64,000 bases of DNA from Oxytricha trifallax (GCA_000711775.1 ARYC01003482.1:1-64000); one strand, 5' to 3'; shown: positions 1 to 13,980, counted from the first letter of the stretch. Notes: generated from the sequence alone by a model not told the origin. A program made the numbers and translations.

Positions 1-345
1 AGCAGAGATGTGAAGCTCAGGAAAATGGCGATGAAACATCACAGCCCTCTAGGCTAGAGAGAAATGAGCCCAGTATTTAAGAGTCTTATCATTAATAAGA
101 TATTTAATATGATGTTGCTAAAATTTTAAGGGTCTCTTAGGCTTAGAATTAAGATGCTATCTCTTTAAATTCAATGCTAATAGACAGTGAGACCACACAG
201 ATGCTGGAGATTTATGGAGTAGCCTTGCTATAGAAGTATAATTCAGAACAGGCTTGAGTTATTCACTATATTCATCACATTCATATCGCAACTTAAACAA
301 TAAATCTATATAGTCACTGTCATAAACTGAACCCAAACCTCGCAT
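1..345 (-). CDS. TBE transposase, N-terminal part
   Basis: Reading the complement with TAA/TAG as Gln gives one unbroken frame from Met at 345 to the window edge, beginning MRGLGSVYDSDYIDLLFKLR and later reading SIARLLHKSPASVW and KTLKYWAHFSLAQRAVMFHR. This is the DNA-binding N-terminal region of the TBE 42-kDa DDE transposase. The same stretch in the other TBE of this window (minus strand, ~19100-19460) aligns along its whole length but is interrupted, so this copy looks the better preserved over the visible part. The catalytic domain lies outside the window. Function: cut-and-paste transposition, and in Oxytricha transposases of this family are also implicated in genome rearrangement (established for the family, not shown here). 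Confidence 0.85.
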
Positions 346-483
346 ATAATCACTTAAAATACTAATATTTAAACATTAAACCCCTACATAAACCCTATTA
401 AAACCCTAATAAAGTATGCACTAATAGTCTACTTTTATCAATCAAAAACTCAATCAAACTACTGAAAGGGTTTTGGGGTTTTG
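1..483 (-). mobile_element. TBE transposon, right end (truncated by window start)
   Basis: This is the terminal part of a telomere-bearing element, the Tc1/mariner-type DNA transposon of hypotrich germline genomes. It ends in GGGTTTTGGGGTTTTG, the complement of the C4A4-type telomere-like end known for this family, followed by a possible 3-bp target duplication AAT (484-486). The same end architecture is present in the complete copy at 15651-19560, with clear but diverged similarity over the last ~460 bp. The element abuts the first visible coding segment of gene A1. The base T486 begins TGCAT, which matches the pointer of an IES at the same position in gene A2, so this TBE occupies or forms that IES. 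Confidence 0.9.
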
Positions 484-486
484 AAT

Positions 487-3400
487 GCATATCTTGTATA
501 AATTTGAATGACATTGAAGGGACATAAAACCTCTACAAAGATTTGAACACGTTATAATGTTTGGCAAGTTGTCCAAATGACACAATACCGATTGAAGTCA
601 ATCACAAAGATTTGATGGCCTCTAAATTCAGATATTGCAGAGGTAAGCCAAATATAAGTATTTTTTAGTAATTCTGAATGATTTATTAATGGAAATAACC
701 TAAACAAAGAAAGACTTATTCCAGATTTTACCCGCTTTTAATTTAGCAAAGGAATTACAACCTCTAAATTAATGTTTTATTGTTATTTTTATAAAAAATA
801 TGATATCTGTATTACATCTTTATCTCTCTTAATTTAATCTGAAAATTAAATTAATTTACAAAGAAGGGATTTATGTTTATAATACTACGTGGATCCATCT
901 TCTAATGCAAGCAATATTGAGTTGGGAACTTTGTAATATCCTTTCAAAGCTTTAGATGATCCCTTTAGGGAGATTTTTATTTTTATTTTTATTTGTAATT
1001 TATTTAATGAAAATTAAATTAAAATTAAAGATTTTCAATTATGCAGCACAATATGATGAAACTTTCAAAATTTACCTTAAACATGGGTCAAATCTCACAA
1101 TTCATACTGGATAGATGCCTTTAATAGCACTAAAGTCAAATATCTATATTTAGTAAAAAAAATAAAGCTTATTTTTCTTAAAAATTATTTGAGGTTCACA
1201 AATGAATTGATATTGAATTTATTAAGTTGTTTTTAGAATAGTTTTTTAATTCCCATTATAATTATATAGGCCATATTATGAAATTTTGAATAATTCTTAA
1301 AATGAGGCCCTTAAGCTGACAGATATAAAGATTTACCAAGATAATCACTACAGACCTCCGAGTGATTTCAATCCAACTATATCTAGTACAGATTCCCTTA
1401 CACAGCCATATAATTTAGATTTAAGAATCAGTTCAGGACTCTTACCAGCTTCAGCAAAAACATCCACAAAATATAAATTAGTTTTAATCTTTGCATTAAG
1501 TTCAATATATTTGCTGAATCCTCTATTTAAGATTTTAATTATATTTTTTAAATATAAATTCATGACTTATGATGCAAGTTTGATAGTTTCTGGCTTCAAT
1601 TTCACTGAGGTCTCATTTTTAGATACAACAACAAATTCTCTATTTTTCCCTACTTTTGGGGCCTACCGTTGGATAAACGTTACAAATTGCTATTTCCTGT
1701 TAGAGCAGCAATTAGCAATGACGCTTGAGGGAGCCAATATCAAAATTGAAAATTCTACAGTTGATGTTAGTATTTAACATTTATCTTTAAATAAATGCGA
1801 AAACTTGTACCTTAATTTTACAAATAAAACTTTTATTCTTTAGTATTCAGAATAGAATATCTATATACTAGTCGTATTCAGTATGCTCTGCGTATGATCA
1901 TTATGGAATTGCAAATAATTACATATGGATTAATATTGAAAAATGATTAAATCTTGAAACAAAATAAAGTATTACTAATATTCTGATTTTGTTTAATGAT
2001 AATGTTTTCACTGGGTTCAATGTAGGCGGCTATACATCATTCATATTGCTTTTATAAATTATTAAACCTTTTAATAATTAGGATTTTATGACAAATTTAT
2101 TTTTACCAATATATGGGTAGAATCATTGCAATTTCACAATGCTAAATAATAAATTCGTAGATGTGAAATGGATTGCTTCAGACATCTCGATATCAATCGA
2201 ACACAATACTCTCAAATGCCCCAAAGAACCCTACACAGTATATGATATTCAAAATAACACACTCGTAAACACGGATTAAGTTCGATTATAAATAATATAC
2301 ACTATATTAGTGTAATCGAGAAATGAATAGTTATAATATCATATTATTAATATAAATTATCTTACATCTTCTTCACATTGAAGTTTTAAGAAGATGGCAT
2401 ATAAAACGTTATATTCAAAGGAAACACATTTATCAATTTTTATATCATATATTTTTTTTATAAATAAATCTTACCAAAATAAAACAGACTATATAACAAC
2501 TAAAATGTTTATCAATGCTTCATACTATACACCTGGAATATTTGTAGTCTATAAGTTTAACATGAAAAACCTTATGGTAACCTATGAGAATAATTACTAT
2601 TAAAATGTATACAATGATCTATAAGAAAGTCCAGTTGCATATATTAACGCCCCTATATTCATTGCGTCCAATAACACAATCATTAACAGCAGAGTTCTTA
2701 AGTATAATTTATATGTAACCACAGATTATGATTTATAATGAGATAAAAATATTATAATATATATTTATTTGAAATAGTTCCTACCTTTTTAAGCATTAAG
2801 ACTTATGATGCTAAAATTTAAGAAATTAAGATTTTGAATGTTTCCAGCTTAAACTTAAAAAAATTGGTTCAATATAGTAGTAAATTTTCATAATAAATTT
2901 AGAAGTTTAATTTAAGTTTAGGTAATATTTTATCAATAATTTATGACTTTTAGATGATTCAAGTACGAAGAATTCGATGATATTGATAGAAAGCTCCAAA
3001 AATATAATTGTTAGAAATATTTCTGTGCAAAATATGCAATTTAAAAAAAGCAAATACATTAGTATATTATCATCTCAAAATGTCTCTATATTTGATGTTG
3101 ATAAACTTAAAATTATAGTATTAATTTTGCTGTAATTATTCGATAATTATGACAAATTTATTTCTAATTGTGTGCTTTAAGATAACAACTTGATGTATTT
3201 GGCATAAGCTAAAGATATTTCTTTAGCAAATGTTAAAATATTAAATCTTACTAAATCAAAACCTAGTAAATTTTATTAAGTAACTGATTTTGTTCAATAT
3301 ACAATAATTTGGGAATATTAAATTAAAACATTTAATTTTCTAATGAAATTAATTTAAACTAAAGCTATTTATTTCCTTCAATAATTTCTAGTATATTATA

Positions 3401-6400
3401 AGTTTGTAAAATCCTAAAAAACTATAGGAATAAAAAGGGATCTTTAATTTTAGTCTATATTAATTAGGGGATGGATTTTTATTTGAATTTTAAATTTAAA
3501 ATTAATTTCTCACTTTTAATTCTGATCTTGTAATATTAAATATAGGTTTTTAATATGGACTGATGATTGATTTGCTAGAATCTTATGATACAGCTTTAAA
3601 TTAATTAATGACTCTAAATTTTATGAATTGGACCATCCAAGACTCTGCTTTTGAATTCTTTAACTTAGAAACTATTTTGACATCTCAATAAAATTAAGGA
3701 TAGATGAATATTGACTTCTCATAGATAAGTATTCAAAATATGCAATTAACTGGGAAATCAAACTTGATTCATGTTAAGTAATTCTTTTACCCTAAATTAA
3801 CAATAAGATTTTTCGAATGCAATTTTACAAATATTGTTCTTATAATTTAACAGGAAAATTTTAAATAAGAATATTAATTTCTATTCAAGAATAACTCTCT
3901 CGATATTGGATCATATTTCTATCTTGAGCATAACTCTGAAATGTTTAAAATATCAAATCTTAATTTTGAATCTAACAAGGGACAATTAGAATTTATTTAA
4001 ACCCACTTATTTTTTTTTACTAAAAAAATCTTAAAAATCTAAATTTTTTTGCTTTTAAATTGCTTTACATGTAGCCTTCCTTAACTGATAATTTTGATTA
4101 CTCATAGAATGTTAGTCTGGAAAATTATATTATAAATTATTTTATTTTTTTATTAATAAATTCAGTTATCAAAGGAAATTATGCAGGTCAATAAGCTTTG
4201 ATATATCATTCAAAGAATTCATAGTTGCAAATATCAAATACAAGTTTTGAAGATAATTTTTCAATAGGAAGAGGCTCTATAGCTTTTGGAGAAAATGAAA
4301 ATTCATAATCCACTATATAAAATTTAATATTAATTTACAAAATTTAATTAATATTGAGAGACATTATTAAATAAGTTTGTTTACTATTACAAACTCTAAT
4401 TTCTCAAATAACTATGCATATAACGGAGGGGTATTCTTTACTCAATAAAGTGGTTAGATAAAGTGTATAAATTGTATAATTCATGATAATTTTGCTATTG
4501 TTGGAGGAGTATCCTATTCTTAAAATTTAGGTACAATAAACTTTGAAAATTGTTAAATATTTCATAACAAGGCCTTTAAAAGCAGCATTAAAACCTAAAT
4601 TTTCATGAAAATTTAATATTATCTAACCAAATTATAACAATTAAAAAAAAGGAGAAGAATATTTTTATTAATTGTTTTATTAACAATTGATTTTTTTTCT
4701 TTTACATTTTACGATTCTAATACTTATTTTAATTCTATATTATTTTAATTTACTTATTTTTTTAATTAGTTTCATAGATATAAATTATGTTTGCAATTAA
4801 TTCTCAAAATATTATAAGATTTTAAGGAGGTAGTATTTTTGAGAATGGCCTAATTTATGATAGTACACTTTTCCTTAATCTAGATGTTTTCAAAAATCTT
4901 AAATCATAGCAAAACTATGAAACAGCCTAGCTATTTTTATATTGAAATAATTTATGTCAATATTTGCAAAATTTCTTGTTTGATTTATTTATAAAATTTC
5001 TTATTTCAATTATATTGACAAATTTTGATTCTATTTTCATTGATTTTTTGAAAATAAATGCTCAAGATGAATTAAATAAACTCCTATTCTTTGATTAAAA
5101 GACAAGTAATCCATAAATCCAAATCATCAAAGTAAATTATCTATTACTTATAATTTAAAACATAATTTTAATTTAATCCTCATAATAAACATTAAATCAT
5201 CAAGGCGATGATAAAATTTTCAGATAATGTGTAAATTAGCAATTAATAAAGCCTAATTCAATCCTCTTCAGCTTCTGAAATATAGATTGATAACATGACT
5301 TATTCAAATACATCTGAAATCGAAGGATAAATAATCTAAACTGAATAGAGTACTGTAAACATCAAAATGCTCTTATTGATTAAATATATATCAAGTAATA
5401 TTCTTATTAAGAGCAAACATATTTAAAAGTAAATTATTATCAGATAATAATCCAGAACATTTAATCTAAAGTACCCATAATAAGTTTTCTTTCAGATTCC
5501 CAAATAACTGTGAGTATAATAATTAATTATTAAAATTTATAACTATAATTTTGTAATGCTACATTTAGATAAGTTGAAGGTCCCATTTTTCTTGTCAAAG
5601 ATTCTGCTTTTTATGCAATATATTTATATGCTTATTTTTCAATTTCTATTATTTTTTAAAGCAATTGATGTTCTAGCGTCTAACATAACTCATAATAGCA
5701 TCTTTTATCCTCTCTTTCAATTCTAATAATCAAATCTCAAACTGGAAAACTTTGAAATAAAGAACATCATTAGAGATAACTCAAATCTAGAAATTTTTAA
5801 CATGAAAAGTAGCAGTATTAACATCACAAGTTTTACTGCTGAAAATTTTAAGTAAAAACTACTTGTAATACAATAGAGCGATTTATTTATGATAAATTCA
5901 CTAATATCTAATGGAAAACTATAAATTGATTAGGAAGGATTGGGATTGGATCTTTTTCAAACAGATGCATAGATAAGCTATTCCAATTTTACCAATTTAT
6001 AGGGATATTATGCACCTGCTATACATTCAATAGATAAATTTTAAAGCACTTAATCTAAATCAATTAAAGTTTAAAATTGTGTATTTAGCAATAATATTGC
6101 TGAGTAAGAAGGAGGAGCAATTCAAAAAAGTTATTGTATTCATTGAAAAATTATTTAATTAAGAGATATGATAATTAGATCTATATATTAGTTAGAATTC
6201 AGATAATAATCTTTATTAAAACGAAGTTAATGATTTTAGGTTTTAATTATTATAAGAAATATAGATGGGTATTTTGAATATAACACTTTTACTGATAATT
6301 AAGCCTTAAAAGAAAGTGGAGGTGCTCTCTATCTATCATGTTAGTAGTTGCGAACAAAGTGTAAGTGAATGATTATTGATCTATAATATATTTTATAGAA

Positions 6401-9400
6401 TGTGAATTCTTTGTGATCCATAATAACTTCATAAACAACCAGGCATTGATTAAAGGAGGGGCAATTTATTATGACTTATATTCTCCATCTGGACTCTTGA
6501 ATAACAATTTCTTAAACAATCAAGCTTAATATGGACAAAATTATGCATCTTATCCTTTCAAACTAAAACTGCTTAACAAAGATATTTAAAAAAGATTTTT
6601 ATAATCATAAATTGTGAGTCTTGATGAGAAATTTGTCAGTGGATAGAAACTTAGCTCATCTTTGTTAATAGGTATATATGATTAAAATGATTAGCTGATA
6701 TCAAACGATAATTAAAGTGAAACTTTATTGACTTCTAGCGATTTAACTATGCAAGTGTCTCAAAACAATAAAATCATTGCATAAAATGGGATCTTTGAAT
6801 TCTCAGACATGATTTTTGTATATTTATAATTAAAATTTAATTAAAAAAATTATGTTTTAAACGCTAAGTTTAGCAAAACCAAGCTATACGACATAATTAA
6901 AATTCATTACAACTGGCGTTAATATTGTAGAAACAAATTGGGAACTGAGAAAATAAAACAAAAGATTGCTCATCTATAAATTCTCCAAACTGTTTATGCT
7001 TATTTATAATTAAAAATCAAGAAATGAAATTCTGGACAATTTTTGCAGGAAAATTTTCCATTGTCAGTGGGAGAAAAATCAATTTATTATACTTTTGGTA
7101 GTCCAAAATTAAAATGTCTTGCTTCATTTATGGTTAAAAAATAATCGCTAAACTAATTTATATAGATTAGATTTAATTCATTTCCCCCAAATTATAATGT
7201 GTTCTTCAATAGTGCTCTATATTCTTAAGTTACAGGAAATAACTTTCAAGGTAAGGATATAAAGATAAAATATCTAATTTTTTATAGATTTTGAAGTGAA
7301 TATATCATTCAGAGAATGTATCCAAGGAGAGATAACATAAAACAATATGTGCATTGAGTGCTAAAAAGGAACCTATTCACTAAAGCTTCAAAGCATCTCT
7401 TGTGAGAAATGCTTCAATAATGGTGTCTGTTTTGGCAAAAACATCATGATTAAAATTAATGAAAAAATTATTAATAAGATTCTTAATTAAGATTTTCCAT
7501 TAAATTTTTTTATATCGTATATATTTATATCACTGGTGTTTTACCAGGGTTTTGGCGTTCCTCGAATGAAAGCACATCAACATTTCAATGTCCTAATGAA
7601 GACAGTTGTTTGTAAATTCATCTAATTTCTATTATATAATTTAGAGGCGGCACCGAATCGAAATGTAAAATTGGCTTTGAGGGCAAGTTATGCTCAATCT
7701 GTTCGAAAAATCTAAATGGAACTTAATATGCTAGACAGGGAGCTAATGATTGCATTGAGTGCGAGTCTTTATCAATTTAAGTATTGAAATTACTTGGTAT
7801 TTTACTTCTCATATCAGTATATGTAATATACTTACTTGTGTAAGATAAATTAGTTAATCTAAGTTCATCATAGATCCATATTAAACAACCCTAAGAGAAA
7901 CAAGCCTCAAACTGTTTTAATCAGAATTTTAACAAATTATTTTCATGCTATAATGATTGTCAAAGATTTCGATATGAGTTGGCCTGATTAAGTTTAAAAG
8001 GCATTGCAAATCTTTGCTTTTGTCAGTAGCTAGTCTCAATCGATTTTCTCAATAGATTGCTTTTACTCTAATATTACCATATTTAAATTTATTAACTTGT
8101 ACACTATCAATTTTACAATATTATATTTAAAAAAGTCTTAAGTTAATACACAAAATTTAGGAGTTCCAATTTATTACCTGAAATTACTAATGACAGGTTT
8201 GCTCCCAATATTATTAAGTTCCATAGCAGCAATCGTTTGGATTTTAATTTATCTCTGTAAAAAACGCAAAAACTAAGAAATAAATTTAAAGCGAAACATA
8301 ATAGTAACAACTTTTATCTTTACTTATCTATGCTATCCAATTATAACTAATCAAAATTTTGCAACATTTAGTTGCTAAAAGCTTGATGAAGGAAAGTCTT
8401 ACCTCAAAACAGATTATAGCATAGAATCATAATAAAATTTGAATATATTTGTTAATAAAAAAATAGAAAAGATTATTTAAATGCTGGACTGGAGATCACA
8501 GTAGTTTAGGTTTAGTTATAGGATTTAAAACCCTTTAATTTTCATAGATTGATTAAGTTTTTATTAATAAATATGGCTTTATCTAATTTAGATATGTGTT
8601 ACTTAAAAAATTAAGCTAAGACTTTTTTTTAATATAAGCTAGCAATTTCAAGATTTGTGGTATGTTTTTATATAGAGCTTTATGTTTAATAATTAAGTTG
8701 CAATCAGATTTAATAATTAGTGGTTGAATTAAAAATATTAATTAATTAAAGAATGTAGCAAAATTATAAAAAAATGTATGAGTTAATTAATTATACTTTC
8801 AATAGAAAGACCATTAAACAAAAAGGTTTGGGGCTTTGATTAACTTATATTTTCTTTTGGACTCTTGGATTTCCAATATTTGTATTCTTAATGTTGAGGA
8901 AAAATTCTAAAAACCTAAATGATGAAAATGTAACTCTTTAGTATGGATTATTTTTCGTTGGTTTAAATGATTAAGCTTACTACTGGGAAATTGTTATTGT
9001 AAATATTAGAAAGATGATCTTCATAATATGCGCCACATTTAATAACTAAATTATTACAAATTTATAAATATAGAAATATCTTTTTTAAATTGCTCTCTTC
9101 TTTGAATTAAGAAGTTAAAGTAAGAATAATTTCTCTATAAAAACAATTATCTCACAGGCTCTTATTGGTATAATTGTACTCTTAGCTTAAGTCCAGCTTT
9201 TGTTTTATATGATGCCATACTTAGATCCTAGATTTAACTTTGTTGAAAAATAATCAGTCTATGCAGCTGTAATTCATCTTATTTATAGCTTAATCATTTT
9301 ATTTAGACATTAACACTTTATGGAGGGCTGTTCTTTGTTCAGAGGGAAGTTTAGAACAATAATAACTCACTTTTTGTGTTATTTTTGTCCATACTATTCT

Positions 9401-11659
9401 ATAATGTCTATTTCTTGGCTTATTGGCTTTTTAATTTTTCATCAATTTTGATAAGAATACATTCTAAAAAGTTACACAGATTCAAGGGATTACGTTTCTT
9501 ATCATTAATGAAACTAAATGACTATGAGAGTGATTTAGATAATATTAAAAAAAAATAAATAAATTAAATTAATATTGTGTAAGAATTCAAATGTTTAAAT
9601 TTTTTTAAAAAAAAGATCAACAGTAAAAGTTATAAGAAACTAAACTTGCCTCAATGAGAGGAATTTCATTGAAATTTAATAATAAAGGCAAAGATCAATT
9701 GAACGATGAATTTTTGGAAAATTAAAATACAATATAAAAAGAAGATCAATCAGTAAGAAACTCAAAAAGAAGCCTGATTAATTCTCAAATTTCGATGTTT
9801 TCTTCTAGATAGCCCCGATCAATACTTAAAAAGAAAAGATAAAACGCATAGCGAGCATCTATAAATGATAAACCTTAACTTAAGATATAGAATGGAAAAG
9901 AAATGGTCGATATAAATAAAAAGTAATTAAATTTATAATTTTATTGGAGAAAAAAAAATTTTTCTCATATTTATTATTACAATAGCTTTGTAATCGACTA
10001 TATTACAGAGGCTTAAAGTCCATAGTTAAGAAGAGAAAGTTTAAATATAATTTTAATTTAATATTTTTGTTGCGTATACAAATATTTAGTGTTTGAATAA
10101 TACAATAGATAAATGATAAATTAAATGCATAAATATAAAGTTAAACAAGAAATATATAGTATTCTATAAGTTAAATATAAAAATAAAATGTAACTCTTTT
10201 ACCTATAAAAAAATAAGAAAAATTTATAGTTTAATAAAAACATAAATTCATTGAATATACTCTTAAATTAAAAAGAGAAAGTAAAAAGTATCTTAATAAA
10301 AAAATTCAAAATTCATCTGCTAAAAGATTAATTTCCCAAACCGATGCATATACAGAGAGAACTCCAAATTCTAGATTCATCAAAATATAAGATTATTTTT
10401 TATATTGTATTTATAGTTTATTAAAGAATGTACTAAAATTATAAGACTTTTCAAATGAATTTTAGAACGAATTTCAGCTAAAACTTAATAAAATTCAATC
10501 TAACTGCCTGAATGAAAGTATAATTATATAAAGTTTATTTATAAAGAGAAATAACATATAAAATTTTAATATTTTTAATTGAAATGACATGCAATAAACT
10601 AACGAGTAAAATAATAATCTATATAATCTAAATAAAAACAAAAATTATGACGAAACACAAATTCAGAAATTAGCTTTTTATGAAATATCTTAAGTCTAAA
10701 AGTTTTAAGATTTAGAAGAAATATTTCCTAGTAGTTAACATTTTTTATTTGATATTATTTATATATCATAAAATAAAATTAAATATTTTAATCGAATTAA
10801 CCATCACCTAGTTAGGTCTAATAGTCAGAGAAATAATAATAACTAAACAAATTTTTATTTGAGTAAATTTGAGTTTGGTAATTGTTTTAACGCAATAAAA
10901 TATTAGGCATTTATATGTGAGAGGAAACTTTGCCATAAAAATTTCTCTTTAATTGATAAATCGTCTGATTTCAAGTTAAAATTTAACGCAAATATGAAAT
11001 TTATATTTAGTTTATGTTAAATTTAATAAGTCCAGTCAAAATTAAAAAAAATCTAAACCAGAGAGAAAGAGCAGAAAGAATAAGCGAAATTCCAACTCAA
11101 ATGTGGGTTTCCCAGTTAAATTTTCAACATTGAAAGTTAATACTTTTATAAGTAAAAGCGAATATTTTTAATGCTTTTTAAGGTAATCCTATTGAATAAA
11201 CTTTTCGCTTCTGAATTCTTCTAAATTGCCTAAGAAATAATTTTGTTAAATTAAAAGATTTTAAATCTTATTGTAAAGAAGTTATGCCACCTCTCCGCTC
11301 ACTATCGCTGCTTATTTCTTGATTTTATTCGAATTAAATAGTGAAATTCTAAAATTTATTGCTTAATAACCCTAAATCATCAAAATTAAATAATTTAATT
11401 ATTTCAATAACCTGCTGATCATTCAATTAAACTGTAAATTAATTTTAATTTTGATTATTTTTAGAGAATAAAATTATAATTAATTTTATTAATTATTAAA
11501 ATTGATTAACCACTTAAAATCGAATAAAAATAAAAGCATGAGAGACAATTAAAGAAAAAATAAATAACTAACATGATTTAGCAGCTTTAAGATTTATAAT
11601 TGCAATTTAATAATATCACTGACGATAATGAAGACTAAGAAGAATTTAAGACTTAATGA
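487..11659 (+). CDS. Gene A1: giant Cys-rich/beta-helix transmembrane protein (5' end outside window)
   Basis: Unrecognised family member, described from sequence and from its paralogue A2. Segments in order: Cys-rich domain (~486-640, CLASCPNDTIPIE); VDPSS..IELGT..YPFKALDDPFREIF (~885-1040); repeats of N-rich beta-strand-like units (1040-7260), typical of a parallel beta-helix; Cys-rich segment (~7300-7440, ITQNNMCIEC); EGF-like segment (~7645-7770, KIGFEGKLCSICSKNLNG); then several hydrophobic spans (7780-9440) including GVPIYYLKLLMTGLLPILL and ILFYNVYFLAYWLF; then a Lys/Gln-rich cytosolic tail (9450-11659, FYEISQVQKF; QQLQDLQLQFNNITDD). TAA/TAG codons are frequent. At least three IESs are verified. 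The last TGA is at 11657-11659, but A2 continues further, so the true end may lie in another segment. Likely a cell-surface glycoprotein; receptor or adhesion role is inference. Confidence 0.8.
978..1035 (+). other. IES in gene A1, pointer AGATTTT
   Basis: A 58-bp AT-rich insert lies between direct repeats AGATTTT at 971-977 and 1029-1035. Removing the insert and one repeat gives REIFNYAAQYDETF, matching REIFNYAAQFDTTF in A2. The A2 copy has an IES at the same codon with nearly the same pointer but unrelated contents and no GT donor, which argues against an intron. Confidence 0.85.
1480..1560 (+). other. IES in gene A1, pointer AAATATAAATT
   Basis: An 81-bp insert is flanked by an 11-bp direct repeat (1469-1479 and 1550-1560). 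Excision gives STKYKFMTYDASLIV, aligning without a gap to SSKFKFITYSGSLIV of gene A2, which has no IES here. Read unspliced, the insert stays open, which makes it look falsely coding. Confidence 0.85.
8074..8158 (+). other. IES in gene A1, pointer TAATA
   Basis: An 85-bp insert is flanked by TAATA (8069-8073 and 8154-8158). Removal gives CFYSNTQNLGVPIYYLK, matching CFYTNTKNLGMPLFYIK encoded continuously by A2 at ~28680-28730. It lies just before a membrane span. Confidence 0.8.
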
Positions 11660-12805
11660 TAAAATTATTAAGTAAGGTGTAAAATTATTATTTTATAAAT
11701 TAATATAAAATTTTTAAAAGAAATAATTATTTTAATTGACTGTTTTAATTAATTATTTTTGACTCCTTAGGTAAAATTATCTAAGATTTAATATTTAAAT
11801 AATTCTAAATAATGACTATACATTTGAATGGTAAACAAACTAAAGAAAAGTGAAACTTAAGTTTAAAAAGATTAATAAATATATTTTAGATCTAAACTAA
11901 AAGACTGAATTGATTATAATTTTATTTTATTTTATTTCTATACAAAATGCTTGATAATTAAGTAAAAAATAAAAACTCAAAATTTACATTATGCCCAATT
12001 GGATATTATATAATAATTCAATAAAGTTATAGATTTATTCATTTTTAGGAAGTTAAATATAAAAATTTTTTATGATAAAAATAATTTTTTTTAAAAAATA
12101 AAAATAATTACTAATGTAAAACTGTTAAGTATAATTTGGATATTTGATTTTAAATAAATATATATTTGTTTAAGGGATAAAATTATAAGAATTTTTATGT
12201 ATATAATTCTCGAATATTGACGTAATCTAAGGAAAAATATTAAGGTAACTTTTAACTTTTTAAAAAAAATAACAAAATTAAATCTCCAGATACTTTAACA
12301 AATGTTTGAAGCCTTTTCAAATTCACTAAGTTCACATATAAACAAGACAAGCGTATAATTATTTTTTATTTAACCAACATTTAAAAGATTATATTAAATA
12401 AATTTATTAATATTAAGAAATTAAAAAATCGGTAATTCAGACTAATTTGCAAACAAATAAAATAAGAGAAGAGAAACAATATTTGGATATATTAAAAAAG
12501 TATAATTGAAATTATTTTTTTTGCTTTTCTAGCGAAAATTTACAAATAAAGAATTAAATTTAATTGTGAATAATTAAAGTATAGTTAAAAATAAATTCTA
12601 GGAGTCTTAACTTTTACCAAGAAACCTTAGAAAAATATTAAATCAACATTAGTGAATTAGCGAATTATAGGAAAAATAAAAAAGAAATCAAAATTGATCT
12701 CTATTTTAAACATCCTAAATTAAAGGTAATCATTATTATTTATTACTCTTGATATATACACTATTTGATATGAAATTAGTTAGTCAGATATTAGTATATA
12801 TTATT
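11660..12805. other. AT-rich spacer
   Basis: Very AT-rich. Gene A2 has about 120 further residues after the point where A1 stops, so a last segment of A1 could be here, but I found no convincing homologue. No RNA gene or repeat was seen. Confidence 0.5.
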
Positions 12806-12885
12806 GTCTCCGGGTTTCCCTAGACCACTGAATGTCAGACTGTCAGTGAGTCTCCGCGCTCTCAGTGTATCAGTGGTTTCTCATT
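12806..12885. other. GC-rich imperfect hairpin
   Basis: CCACTGA (12825-12831) and TCAGTGG (12870-12876) form the arms of an imperfect stem enclosing GTCAGTGAG / CTCTCAGTG. It begins the GC-rich island that continues to ~13165, sharply different from the AT-rich sequence around it. Could be a structured RNA, a transposon end or part of the mRNA of the adjoining small ORF. Confidence 0.4.
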
Positions 12886-12950
12886 TTTTATTTTTTTGCC
12901 ATGTTTATGCAATCATGGATAATCAGAGTGCTCTTTGTCTTCACTTCTTC

Positions 12951-13157
12951 TCAATGAGTCACCTATGATTTCCAAAAGTACATTGCACCTTCATCTTCTC
13001 TGGTTACATAGGAATGAGAATCGTCGTCTCCACCTGGAGTTGTAGTACTAGGCTCTTCGGACACAGTATTTGTCCGCGCATGAGTAGCACTGCAGTAGTC
13101 CTGGGGGCCACGTCCCACGAACCCAACTCCATCAGCTCCAGCAAGTTAGTGCTGCAT
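12951..13157 (-). CDS. Small ORF in GC-rich island, function unknown
   Basis: The complement encodes 68 residues from ATG at 13157 to TGA at 12953, with one TAA read as Gln: it starts MQHQLAGADGVGFVGRGP, contains a Ser/Thr/Asp-rich stretch (EEPSTTTPGGDDDSHSY) and ends MYFWKSQVTH. Its GC content is roughly 50%, against about 20-25% around it, and the residue composition looks like real protein rather than chance AT-rich translation. No homologue recognised. It may be an isolated macronuclear-destined segment of a gene whose other segments lie elsewhere, a small gene of its own, or recently acquired DNA. No intron is needed within it. Confidence 0.45.
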
Positions 13158-13980
13158 GTTTCACTCAACAGTAATAAATAATAATTATTAAATCAAAATT
13201 AAAATAACAACGTGTAAAACTCTGTTCCACACTTTAATCTTAAAGCATCCCATTATAGTTCAAAATATTTTAAGAAACATGCTTAATAATATTTTTAAAA
13301 TTCTACCTTATTCTTATTTGCATTTGATAATAATAACTCTTAATAAATAAATACTCAATTAACATTAAGTTTTTATTTAATTTTATCATAGAAAAATAAT
13401 TTTCCCATGTAATTACAATTAGATTTTGTTAATTGAATCTCCATTTTAACTTATTAAAAATTTTCTAAAAATACAAACTACTAAAAACTGATAAAAATTA
13501 TTAAAGATTATAATGAAATATTAAATATAAATATTAAACTAAATAAAATCCTAGAGATAAAGTAATGCATTATCAAATATAATAAATATGCCAAAGTTTT
13601 TATTATAAAATGCTCATCAAATTGTTCATGATACCTTTAAATCTTTTGATTTAGTTGATCTGTAAAATGAAAATTATTTACTAAAAACTATTGATGAAAT
13701 AATTATAATTAAAAAAAAATCAAATCTACTTTAAATTTAAATAAGGTAGAAGATTTTAAAAAATTAAATGATTACTGTAATTTGTTTAAAAAAAGGAAAA
13801 TATAGTATGTAATATTTTTTACAATGAAATTTGTAAATGTAGCTTAAGTAAGAAAACTTATCGGATTGTTTATATAATTTGAGTTATTTATTTATTTGAT
13901 TGTAGTAAACCTTTATTAGGGAAATAATATAAAAACGTATTGATTAAACTATTTAAGGAAACGAACGATGAAAAATGTTA
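13158..13980. other. AT-rich spacer
   Basis: No coding segment, RNA or repeat recognised on either strand. Confidence 0.5.

Noticed and set aside
978-1035. Spliceosomal intron instead of IES
   Set aside because: Although a GT occurs inside, the paralogue has an insert at the same site with no GT donor, and both are bounded by a GATTTT direct repeat that gives the right frame.
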